Positions 1 to 6,191 of a stretch of DNA of 11,372 nt are shown here, in pieces. Both the position numbers and the translations under genes were made by a program. The first letter of the stretch is position 1, and every line of letters starts with the position of its first letter. The notes beneath the pieces are model-generated. The model did not search any database. It saw only the letters and a list, made by a program, of their open reading frames with translations, and was not told where the DNA came from. Source of the stretch: UBA8337 sp049889915 (lineage in GTDB: Bacteria > Pseudomonadota > Alphaproteobacteria > RS24); contig JBMHCM010000038.1 in assembly GCA_049889915.1 (NCBI GenBank), positions 1 through 11,372 of the forward strand, given 5' to 3'.

Positions 1-686
1 AATTCATGGGCCCGCCAATATTTGTCCAAATATTGTTGGTAATCGCCAAAAGTCAGTGTCTTCAGCAGCGCATTTTTGCGGTCGTAATAGACCAGCTTGC
101 GGGCTTGGTAATGCGTTGTGTCGGTGTAGCTGATCATGCGCGTATAGCCGGAATGCTTATAAAGCGGCCGCCGCTCGACGACATGACAGGTAAACTCACC
201 GCATGGCTCATCGCGCAGCCATTTATAGCTATATTTGCCGACCTCTTGCGCTGAGAAATCCTCAAAGGCGAATTCCGACCCCATAAACGGCCCCGATTTA
301 TTGACCGATGAAATGCGTTTGACGCGCTTCAGCGCCGGCAGAAACATCCACTGCTCATCGGGGTCGAGAATATGCGCATAGGTCAGCATGGCGGTACCGG
401 CGACATCTGCCGGTTCGTCAAAAATCATCATCGACCAATCGCCGTCTTTCGGGTTTTTGTTTTCCAGCGTGTTGAAGCGCAGGCGCCGCTCTGACACATC
501 GCCATTGGCATTGGTCAAAATCATTTCCATTTCAGTGGCGGTGTCGCCAAAGCCCAGATTGGTGGCGTCTGATTTTTCGGCAATCGCCAGGCCTCGCGCT
601 TCCGGTTGGTCAGCACCCGGCAGTTCAGCCAGGGCCGGGGTGGTGAATGCCCATAAAGCAAAGGCGGTCAGGATTTTCTGTTTCAT
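1..686 (-). CDS. LolA-like outer membrane lipoprotein-sorting protein (partial, C-terminus off the window)
   Basis: Reading leftward from ATG at 686 gives 228 uninterrupted codons to the window edge with no stop, so the C-terminus is missing. Residues 1-20 form a signal peptide (Lys near the start, a hydrophobic run, cleavage after ALA), so the product is periplasmic. The middle carries the signature of the LolA-like family found beside RND exporters: a WMFLPALKRVKRIS stretch followed by GPFMGSEFAFEDFS. There is a Cys pair (PCGEFTC) in the second half. The start is fixed by AGGAGG five bases upstream; this SD overlaps the TAG stop of the exporter gene, so the two are surely co-transcribed and probably translationally coupled. 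By family and context it should be a periplasmic carrier or lipoprotein partner handing a hydrophobic cargo to or from the exporter. The cargo cannot be told from sequence. Confidence 0.88.
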   Translation of the reverse strand, partial: MKQKILTAFALWAFTTPALAELPGADQPEARGLAIAEKSDATNLGFGDTATEMEMILTNANGDVSERRLRFNTLENKNPKDGDWSMMIFDEPADVAGTAMLTYAHILDPDEQWMFLPALKRVKRISSVNKSGPFMGSEFAFEDFSAQEVGKYSYKWLRDEPCGEFTCHVVERRPLYKHSGYTRMISYTDTTHYQARKLVYYDRKNALLKTLTFGDYQQYLDKYWRAHE

Positions 687-695
687 AATGTCCTC

Positions 696-3047
696 CTATT
701 CGGCCGCTTGCAGGGCCGCATCATTTTCGGGTTTCATCGGTTTATCGGGGTCGCCGCGACCATCAATGGCAATCAACAGGGCCGGCAGCAGCAAGAAGTC
801 GAGAATAAGCGCCATCAAAATGGTCAGCGCCACAACCCGCCCCAACATCGCATTGATGAGGAAGGGCGATAGCGTCAGCACCATAAAGCCGGCAATCAAC
901 ACAAAGCTGCATACCCACAAGGCGGTGCCCACAGTGGCGAAGCTGTAACGCACACTGTCAATCGCCGAGTAGTTAAGGTCAATGCGGGCTTGGCGATATT
1001 TCGACAGCATATGCACGGTGGCATCGACAATCAGGCCGATTGCCGTGGCGGCCACAAAAGCCGTCCAAAAGCCCACTTCATCGCGGTACAGCGAGAAAAA
1101 GCCCATTGCCACCACAGGCGGGGCAATGTTTGGGATGAGGCTGATAAGCCCCAAACGCAGACTGCGCAGCGCCGCCATCAAACAAGCGGAAATCAACACA
1201 AAGGCAACGAATGTGCCGACCGTCATGGCCTCGAAATTGCGCTGGCCGATATAGGCGAACATCACGGATTGGCCGCTTGGGTCGGCATGCATGCGCTTGG
1301 GCGCATTGGCTTCTTGCCAAGCGCGGGCGCGGGCCCGCAAATCGGTAATTTCTTGGGTGCCGACATCATCCAAGGTCACCACCATGCGCGATGCCGATTT
1401 ATCGACATTCAACTGGTCGTTCAGGTCGAGGCCATAGGGCAGCGACATTTCGTAAAGCAACACATATTGCGCCGCCAATTCGCGGTTTTCCGGCACGGCA
1501 TAGAAGTTTTGCCGGTCGCCGTTAAACGAACGATTGACCCGTTTGACGACATCAGAGAAGGCGGCGACATGTTTGACTTCAGGCTGCTCGCGCATCCAAC
1601 CGGCAAAGGCATCCAGCGTTTGCAAATATTCCGGATCGGCAACAGCCCCGGCATCGGCACCGGACATGGAATAATTGAGGATATAAATACCGGTCAAATT
1701 ATCGGCGGCCCAATCAGATGATTGGCGGAACTCGATACGCTCGTCAAAATATTCGACAAAGCGGTCGTTAAAGCTCAGCCGTGGCAGCAGCGCAGCGCCC
1801 AAAATGGCAACGCCGAGCATAATGTATAAGAGCGGCTTGCGCTTGGCGATAATATGGTCGGCCAGCCATTCCATGGCGTGGCTTTGCCGATCAACCGCGT
1901 TGCTGGCCTTCATCGGCAGCACGCTGAGCAAGGCCGGGAATAGGGTCATTGACAAGAGCCAGGCGTAAATGGCGCCCATGCCGGACAGATTGCCCAAATC
2001 GCGATAGGGCGGGGCGTCCGAGAAGTTGAGGCTGAACAGGCCGATAGCGGTGGTCACTGAGGTCAGGAATACGGCTTGTGCATTGACCGACAGGCTTTCA
2101 ATAATGGCAGCGCGCTTTTCCAGTCCACGCCCTTGCGCCACCAAAGCGGTAATCAGAATATGCACGCAATCGGCGACCGCGACGGTGAGGATAATGGTCG
2201 GTGCGCCGGAGGCCGGTGGTGACAAGGGAATGCCCAGCCAGCCGCCACTACCCATCGCCATGCCGGCCGACAGGGTAACCACAACCATGGCGGCAAAAGT
2301 GGCAAACAGTCTGCGGGTCGTGGCGATCAACACCACGGCAATCAGCAGGAACATAGTCGGCGTCAGCGTTGCCAAGTCGCTTTGCGCGGCTTCGGAAAAC
2401 GCATTGGACAGCATTTGCGAGCCGGTCAGCTCAATACGGATATTGGGATATTTAGCCTGCATGGCTTGATGCAGCTTGCGCGCATCATTGACGATGGAAT
2501 TGGTGGCCACCACATCATCGCTTGGCGGCTTCAGCGACACCATAACGGCGGCGGTGCGTTTGTCATGCGACAGCAAGCGACCGGCCAAAAGCGGCTCGGT
2601 CAGCACGGTGTCTTCAATATAGGCGATTTTTTCCGGTGAAATATCAGCCGGATCTTCCAACAGCGCGCGGACCTCCAAATCATCCTCGCCAATAGCGCGG
2701 GTGTTTTGGAAATTGGTGATGCTGTCAACGCGGGTGGAAAACGGAATTTGCCAACCGGCATCGGTCAGTTCCCAAGCCAGATTAAGCGCCTCTTGCGTGG
2801 TCGCCGGGCTGCCGTCTTTCGGCTGGTAAACATAGATAATCGTATCGGGGCTGGAATAGGTGCGTTCCAATTCCTCAAAGGCCGTCAAGTACGGGTTTTC
2901 ATTGGAAAAGAAGTAACGATAATCATTGGTGAAGCGCAAATGTTGCCCACCGGCAATGGCCGCCATGGCCAGCAATAGTGAGATAATAATCACCACAAAT
3001 GGCCGACCGGTAACGAATTCACCATATTGTTTCATTGTGAAAGGCAT
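696..3047 (-). CDS. RND superfamily exporter, MMPL/HpnN-like
   Basis: A 783-residue inner-membrane protein with the two-fold RND plan: a TM segment near residues 16-33, a large periplasmic loop, about five TM helices, then a second TM/loop/five-TM half. The FTNDYRYFF motif after the first TM is typical of bacterial MMPL-type exporters. Acidic residues expected in the proton pathway lie in VAVADCVHI of the first half and GLIVDATVHML of the second. The ATG at 3047 is preferred because AAGGGGAT stands about six bases upstream; an in-frame TTG at 3101 lies in the promoter/operator and has no SD. The gene is first in a leftward operon with the LolA-like gene (9 bp gap) and faces a TetR regulator. 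Family knowledge suggests export of lipids or other hydrophobic compounds toward the outer membrane, like HpnN for hopanoids. No hopanoid genes are visible, so the substrate is open. Confidence 0.93.
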   Translation of the reverse strand: MPFTMKQYGEFVTGRPFVVIIISLLLAMAAIAGGQHLRFTNDYRYFFSNENPYLTAFEELERTYSSPDTIIYVYQPKDGSPATTQEALNLAWELTDAGWQIPFSTRVDSITNFQNTRAIGEDDLEVRALLEDPADISPEKIAYIEDTVLTEPLLAGRLLSHDKRTAAVMVSLKPPSDDVVATNSIVNDARKLHQAMQAKYPNIRIELTGSQMLSNAFSEAAQSDLATLTPTMFLLIAVVLIATTRRLFATFAAMVVVTLSAGMAMGSGGWLGIPLSPPASGAPTIILTVAVADCVHILITALVAQGRGLEKRAAIIESLSVNAQAVFLTSVTTAIGLFSLNFSDAPPYRDLGNLSGMGAIYAWLLSMTLFPALLSVLPMKASNAVDRQSHAMEWLADHIIAKRKPLLYIMLGVAILGAALLPRLSFNDRFVEYFDERIEFRQSSDWAADNLTGIYILNYSMSGADAGAVADPEYLQTLDAFAGWMREQPEVKHVAAFSDVVKRVNRSFNGDRQNFYAVPENRELAAQYVLLYEMSLPYGLDLNDQLNVDKSASRMVVTLDDVGTQEITDLRARARAWQEANAPKRMHADPSGQSVMFAYIGQRNFEAMTVGTFVAFVLISACLMAALRSLRLGLISLIPNIAPPVVAMGFFSLYRDEVGFWTAFVAATAIGLIVDATVHMLSKYRQARIDLNYSAIDSVRYSFATVGTALWVCSFVLIAGFMVLTLSPFLINAMLGRVVALTILMALILDFLLLPALLIAIDGRGDPDKPMKPENDAALQAAE

Positions 3048-3073
3048 GTTGATCCCCTTTAGTTTTGTCCTTG

Positions 3074-3101
3074 AATATAGGCAGCGAGAAGTATTTGTCA
3101 A
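3074..3101 (-). promoter_or_regulatory. Promoter of the RND exporter operon
   Basis: On the minus strand a perfect TTGACA (-35, 3096-3101) is followed by a 16-bp spacer and TATATT (-10, 3074-3079). Transcription would start near 3067, giving a leader of about 20 bases that contains the exporter's SD. The -35 box overlaps both the TetR operator and the -35 box of the opposite promoter. Confidence 0.75.
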
Positions 3102-3123
3102 ACCGAACGGTTTAGTTTATTAA
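3095..3123 (+). promoter_or_regulatory. Promoter of the tetR-type regulator gene
   Basis: TTGTCA (3095-3100), a 17-bp spacer and TATTAA (3118-3123) form a sigma-70-like promoter. The operator palindrome fills most of the spacer. The predicted start site falls at about 3129-3130, that is at the ATG itself, and no SD precedes that ATG, so the transcript may be leaderless. The -35 hexamer is nearly the same DNA as the leftward -35. Confidence 0.6.
3100..3113. promoter_or_regulatory. TetR-type operator palindrome AAACCG-N2-CGGTTT
   Basis: The 14 bases AAACCGAACGGTTT are a perfect inverted repeat of 6-bp arms around two bases. The site overlaps the leftward -35 box by two bases and lies inside the spacer of the rightward promoter, so one bound dimer pair would block both. 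Size, symmetry and position between a TetR gene and its divergent exporter are what is expected for the regulator's own operator. Binding itself is inferred. Confidence 0.8.
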
Positions 3124-3129
3124 TAGAGT

Positions 3130-3777
3130 ATGGAGAGTTCAGTATCGCCCATTCCGCGCGGCCGTCCGAAGGACACGCGCAAACGGCAAGACATTTTGCA
3201 GGCCGCCAAAGAGCTGTTTACCGAAAGCGGTTTTTTCGGCACCTCAATGGATGCGTTAGCCAAGGCGGCCAATGTGTCTAAAGCGACGCTGTATTCGCAT
3301 TTCGATGATAAGGACGCGCTGTACCGCGCTCTTATTCGGGACAAAATGGCCGATTATCAGGTCGATGATTTTTCTGACATGCTGAATTGGGATGTGGCGC
3401 GCGATTTGCAGGTCATTGCCACACATATGCTGGACCTGATTTTTGATCCGGAAGCGCTGGATATGCTGCGCATGGTGATTGCCGAGGGCCGCGCCGGGTC
3501 AAATGTGCCGGCGCTGTTTCAAGAGGTTGGGCCGAAGCGGCTTTTGGGGCAAATCGCTGACTATCTGGCCCGTCAAAAAGCTCGTGGCACCTCTTATATT
3601 GAGGATATTGAGGCTGATACCGGTCTTTTTGCCTCGCTGGTGGTCGATCACCGCACCATGATGTTTGCGTTAATGGGCGTTGGTGACGGCATGCCGGAGA
3701 CTGATCGCGAGCGTCATGCGCGGCAAGCCGTGGCGCGGTTTATCAAGCTAAAACGCCTAGAAACCGCCGCGCATTAG
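3130..3777 (+). CDS. TetR/AcrR family transcriptional repressor
   Basis: A 215-residue protein. Residues 17-65 are a TetR N-terminal DNA-binding domain: an ILQAAKELFTESGFFGTSM helix pair and a helix-turn-helix with recognition helix ending in SKATLYSHFDDKDALY. The rest is a helical ligand and dimer domain of the AefR/AcrR-like type (MLRMVIAEGR...PALF...VGPKR), seen in repressors of efflux systems. It is transcribed divergently from the exporter with an 82-bp gap carrying one clear operator, so repression of both itself and the export operon, relieved by a lipophilic ligand, is the likely role. No SD lies before the ATG; see the promoter entry. The gene ends 9 bp from the convergent sensor gene and no terminator is visible between them. 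Confidence 0.93.
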   Translation: MESSVSPIPRGRPKDTRKRQDILQAAKELFTESGFFGTSMDALAKAANVSKATLYSHFDDKDALYRALIRDKMADYQVDDFSDMLNWDVARDLQVIATHMLDLIFDPEALDMLRMVIAEGRAGSNVPALFQEVGPKRLLGQIADYLARQKARGTSYIEDIEADTGLFASLVVDHRTMMFALMGVGDGMPETDRERHARQAVARFIKLKRLETAAH

Positions 3778-3786
3778 GGCTAGCGC

Positions 3787-4248
3787 CTACTCGTCATCAT
3801 GATGTTTGTGCATGCGGGCGGCGATTTTGCGGCGCGCCTCCACCGACAGACCCTGCGCCATATCGCGAATGGCGCCGTGGACATTTTCATTGATTTGTCG
3901 GGCTGCCGCTTGCGAGCGATCGAGGGCTGCGGTCAGTTCGGCCGGGTCAGGTGTTTCTTGTGCCAAGCTGCGACGAAAATCAGTGCGTGCCAATCGCAAA
4001 TCGCTGACTGCTTGGGTCAGGGCCGGGCGGCGCGTGCGAAAGACTTGCTCGGCGAGATCGCGATCGGCGCCCTCAAGACGGCGCAATACACGTTGTTCAG
4101 CGCGGTCGAGGCGGCTGTCCAGCCAATTGGCATCGCCACGGGCCGCTTTGAAATGCCATGCGGCACTGCCGGCGGCACCAATCACCAAAAAGTTGATGGC
4201 CAGTGAAATCACCAAAACGGTGTAGAGGATTTTCTTATTTTCCAACAT
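3787..4248 (-). CDS. Membrane-anchored periplasmic sensor-like protein, heavy-metal-resistance (CnrX/ZraP-like) type
   Basis: 153 residues: a single N-terminal TM anchor (about 7-30), then a periplasmic domain rich in Arg, Ala, Gln and acidic residues that should fold as long amphipathic helices, matching the small 'periplasmic heavy metal sensor' family. There is no Cys; the only obvious metal-binding candidate is the C-terminal HKHHDDE tail. It is third in an operon after an ECF sigma gene and a probable anti-sigma gene; its SD (GGAG, six bases before ATG) overlaps the upstream TAG stop. The order resembles a sigma/anti-sigma/sensor unit such as cnrH-cnrY-cnrX, so a role in detecting an envelope or metal signal and acting on the anti-sigma factor is plausible. 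The real signal is unknown, and many family members are annotated for metals on weak grounds. Confidence 0.78.
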   Translation of the reverse strand: MLENKKILYTVLVISLAINFLVIGAAGSAAWHFKAARGDANWLDSRLDRAEQRVLRRLEGADRDLAEQVFRTRRPALTQAVSDLRLARTDFRRSLAQETPDPAELTAALDRSQAAARQINENVHGAIRDMAQGLSVEARRKIAARMHKHHDDE

Positions 4249-4257
4249 GGGGAGCTC

Positions 4258-4731
4258 CTAAAGCGGTTCTGAGGGGAGGAAAGTGGCGGAAATAATGTCC
4301 AAAGCGGCAAACAGCTCGTTTTCCGGTGTCAGCGCGTCAACCGCCGTGGGCGTGGCAACGAAACCAAAGGCAAAACAAGCGGCCAGCGCCATCAGCGCCG
4401 CCCCATAAGCCCGCCGTGACGGCCGTGCGGTTTGCAGCCAAGCGCTATCACTATCTGTCGCTTGATTGCCTTGCGGCAGCTCGGCGTCCATGGCTGCGAT
4501 AATGTTGTTTTGCAAGGCGTCGGGCGGTGACGGCAGACGGGCGTCCAGCCAGTCATCCAAGTGCGCTTCGCGGGCCAAAAGAGCGGCGGCTTGCGGCGCA
4601 TTATCGGCAAGGTGTTGCATGGCGGCGCGTTTATCATCCGGCCAATGGGCGGGCTTGGCGCCATAGGCGGCAATCAAAGCGGCAAAATCGTCAAGGCTCA
4701 TAGCGGTCTCATCCTGCTTTTTTTCGGGCAT
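4258..4731 (-). CDS. Probable anti-sigma factor (single-TM membrane protein)
   Basis: 157 residues: a soluble, mostly helical N-terminal part of about 125 residues, a TM helix near residues 129-150, and a short tail. The segment AAYGAKPAHWPDDKR recalls an alphaproteobacterial family encoded directly after ECF sigma genes. There is no HxxxCxxC zinc motif, so it is not a ZAS-type anti-sigma factor. The start is strongly supported: GGAGG sits seven bases upstream inside the last codons of the sigma gene, and the sigma stop and this ATG overlap as TAATG. That one-base overlap implies coupled, near-stoichiometric synthesis, as expected for a partner that binds the sigma factor. The function is inferred from position, topology and size rather than from a recognised domain. 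Confidence 0.7.
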   Translation of the reverse strand: MPEKKQDETAMSLDDFAALIAAYGAKPAHWPDDKRAAMQHLADNAPQAAALLAREAHLDDWLDARLPSPPDALQNNIIAAMDAELPQGNQATDSDSAWLQTARPSRRAYGAALMALAACFAFGFVATPTAVDALTPENELFAALDIISATFLPSEPL

Positions 4732-5339
4732 TACACCACCTCCAAATAATCGCGCTGCGCGGCCAATTGCTGATGCAGCCCGCTGCGGGCGCGGCGTAAA
4801 ATTGACTCCAAGGCAGCCAAGGTGACGCCCATTAATTCGGCCGCATCGCGTTGTTTCATTTCTTTGAAATATACCAGCTCAATGGCTTGCTGCTGGTCAT
4901 CGGTCAAAGCGGTTAGGGCGTTTTGAATCAAGCGATTGCGGTCGCTGACCTGCGCTGCCTTTTCAATATCGGCGCGCTCATCGGCCGGTTCGGCAATCGC
5001 CGCAATATCGGTGGTCGGGCGGCGGCGGCGCAGAATATCAATGCAGCGATTGACCGCAATGCGATACAGCCACGTGCTGACTTTGGCTTGGCCGGGCTGC
5101 CAATTGGCGGCATTTTTCCACACTGACGTAAACACATCTTGCGCCGCTTCTTCCGCTTCGGCCTCATGGCCCAGCTTGCGGCGGCATATATGCAGCACAT
5201 AGGAAAGGTGGCGTTCGACCAATATCGCCCCGGCCTTTTGTTGGCCTTGGCCGATAAGGGCCAGCAGCTCGTCATCTGACAGGTCATTATGCGTCATTGG
5301 GTGCGTCATCGGGCTCGCGTCTCGTATATGTGCCGTCAC
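4731..5339 (-). CDS. ECF-family RNA polymerase sigma factor
   Basis: 202 residues with only sigma regions 2 and 4. Region 2 covers about residues 38-107: the core-binding EEAAQDVFTSVWKN and the -10-recognising STWLYRIAVNRCIDILRRRR. Region 4 covers about 138-195: ALTDDQQQAIELVYFKEMKQRDAAELMGV followed by the recognition helix around TLAALESILRRAR. It directs core polymerase to a small stress regulon. I chose the GTG at 5339 because GGAG stands seven bases upstream; the ATGs at residues 11 and 15 have weaker upstream sequence and remain possible. The gene heads a coupled operon with an anti-sigma-like and a sensor-like gene. Upstream, the leader can fold a small hairpin (arms 5356-5363 and 5376-5384). 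No sure promoter was found; an autoregulated ECF promoter would be usual. Confidence 0.93.
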   Translation of the reverse strand: MTAHIRDASPMTHPMTHNDLSDDELLALIGQGQQKAGAILVERHLSYVLHICRRKLGHEAEAEEAAQDVFTSVWKNAANWQPGQAKVSTWLYRIAVNRCIDILRRRRPTTDIAAIAEPADERADIEKAAQVSDRNRLIQNALTALTDDQQQAIELVYFKEMKQRDAAELMGVTLAALESILRRARSGLHQQLAAQRDYLEVV

Positions 5340-5400
5340 ACGGTTTCTCCAGCATAAAGCATTTTTTTCTAATCCAATGCCTTTAACGCTGCGTAGAGAG

Positions 5401-5494
5401 AGAAGCTGTCACCAAGCAGCACGGTGCTCTCCTTCCCCCTCATTGGAAGCACCATAACCCCGCATCCGCCTGTCGGATGTGGGGTTACTTTTTT
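5401..5494 (+). ncRNA. Candidate small regulatory RNA with C-rich anti-SD loop
   Basis: On the + strand three stem-loops stand in a row: a small one (GCTGT 5405-5409 with GCAGC 5416-5420), one with GGTGCT (5423-5428) paired to AGCACC (5448-5453), and a strong terminator. The second presents a loop holding CTCCTTCCCCCTC, which is pyrimidine-rich and complementary to ribosome binding sites. Hairpins with exposed C-rich anti-SD loops followed by a Rho-independent terminator are the design of several alphaproteobacterial trans-acting sRNAs. No protein gene on this strand could use the terminator: the flanking sigma and GntR genes both lie on the minus strand. The 5' end is uncertain because I found no convincing promoter; it is probably between about 5385 and 5405. 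Homology to a named sRNA family is not claimed. Confidence 0.6.
5455..5494 (+). terminator. Rho-independent terminator
   Basis: A 14-bp stem (5455-5468 with 5474-5487, one G-T wobble) closes a five-base loop and is followed after one base by six T residues (5489-5494). The T run is only on the + strand; read leftward, the stem is followed by ATGGTG, so it is not a terminator for the leftward GntR gene. Confidence 0.9.
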
Positions 5495-5518
5495 CCGGTA
5501 TCTCAATTTGCCGGAATC

Positions 5519-6139
5519 CTAATCCGCGATGAGAGCCGCCAAAATGGCCTGCCTAGCTGCGCTCGGCTGTTTTTGCGCTATGGCCGCGGTGGCTTGACGA
5601 TAAGCCGTTAATGGCAAAGGCGCGGCGCGTTGGCTAACCGCCCATTGCGCCAAATGCACGGCGGCGGCCGCCATTGAGTTGCCGGAAGCGGCATATAAAG
5701 CGGCCAAAAAAGTGGCCTCAGCCTGCGGCTCCGCTTCCAACGCACGCAATGCGGTTTGCAGAGCCTGATTGGCCTGCATATCGGCGCGGTTGGCCGCCAA
5801 AGCAGCCAGACTTGGCTCCAAAGCGATACGAATATCGTGAATCTCGGTTACAAGCGCGGCGCCCTGACCGGCCGCCACACGCCAATGCAGCATGTCTTGG
5901 TCCCATAATGCCCAAGCCGCTTTTTCGGCCACCAAAGTGCCGATACGCGGCCGCGCCACCAGCAGGCCCTTGGCTGTCAAAAGCCGAAAGGCCTCGCGCA
6001 ATATAGTGCGCGAGACGCCAAATCGTTGGCATAAGTGGGTATCGGACGGCAATTTGCTGCCCGGCAGCAGGATGCCGGACAGAATTTCTTGCCCCAAAGC
6101 GGCGGCAATTTGGTCAGTTCGACGTGTGGCAGCGCTCAT
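5519..6139 (-). CDS. GntR family regulator, FadR subfamily (FCD domain)
   Basis: 206 residues. The N-terminal winged helix is clear: IAAALGQEILSGILLPGSKLPSD, then LCQRFGVSRTILREAFRLLTAKGLL and the wing around ARPRIGTLV (about residues 10-72). The remaining 130 or so residues fit an FCD helical effector domain (EIHDIRIALEPSLAALAA...), rather short for the family. The usual metal ligands of FCD appear replaced: the D-x-x-F-H motif reads EATFL, and the later histidine positions read Tyr (AYRQATAAI) and Ala. A metal-dependent ligand pocket is therefore unlikely. No SD precedes the ATG. A consensus FadR-type site lies 38-52 bp upstream, suggesting autoregulation. It follows the dehalogenase by 50 bp on the same strand; whether it controls that gene is not shown. 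Confidence 0.87.
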   Translation of the reverse strand: MSAATRRTDQIAAALGQEILSGILLPGSKLPSDTHLCQRFGVSRTILREAFRLLTAKGLLVARPRIGTLVAEKAAWALWDQDMLHWRVAAGQGAALVTEIHDIRIALEPSLAALAANRADMQANQALQTALRALEAEPQAEATFLAALYAASGNSMAAAAVHLAQWAVSQRAAPLPLTAYRQATAAIAQKQPSAARQAILAALIAD

Positions 6140-6176
6140 ATGAAAAAAATGACGCTATTCGACGTTTTCGTCAATA

Positions 6177-6191
6177 AATAGTATGACTATT
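6177..6191. promoter_or_regulatory. FadR-subfamily GntR operator
   Basis: AATAGT-ATG-ACTATT is a perfect 6-bp inverted repeat whose core TAGTATGACTA matches the FadR-subfamily consensus TNGTNNNACNA at every fixed position. It overlaps the stop codon of the dehalogenase gene and lies upstream of the GntR gene. On the minus strand TACTAT within it could serve as a -10 element, which would give simple autorepression. This placement fits the regulator's own operator; binding is inferred. Confidence 0.72.

Noticed and set aside
3048..3101. Longer exporter start at an in-frame TTG (3101)
   Set aside because: The extra 18 residues would be encoded by the promoter and operator, there is no SD, and the ATG at 3047 has a good one.
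3766..3795. Possible bidirectional terminator between the convergent tetR and sensor genes
   Set aside because: Only a short GCTAGC palindrome and a broken AGG/CCT extension are seen, with no T run on either strand.
5340..5415. A shared ECF promoter motif for the sigma gene and the sRNA
   Set aside because: CGTT (minus, 5385-5388) and CGTA (plus, 5392-5395) could be -10 elements, but the sequences 16 bp upstream do not match each other or a known -35, so no promoter is called.
5377..5457. A 26-codon + strand open frame that ends at the terminator stem
   Set aside because: It has no SD, its codons (AGA, TTA, CGG) are unlike the neighbours, and the residues are low-quality Arg/Ser/Pro/Cys. 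The same bases are better explained by the sRNA stem-loops. A dual-function RNA is not excluded.
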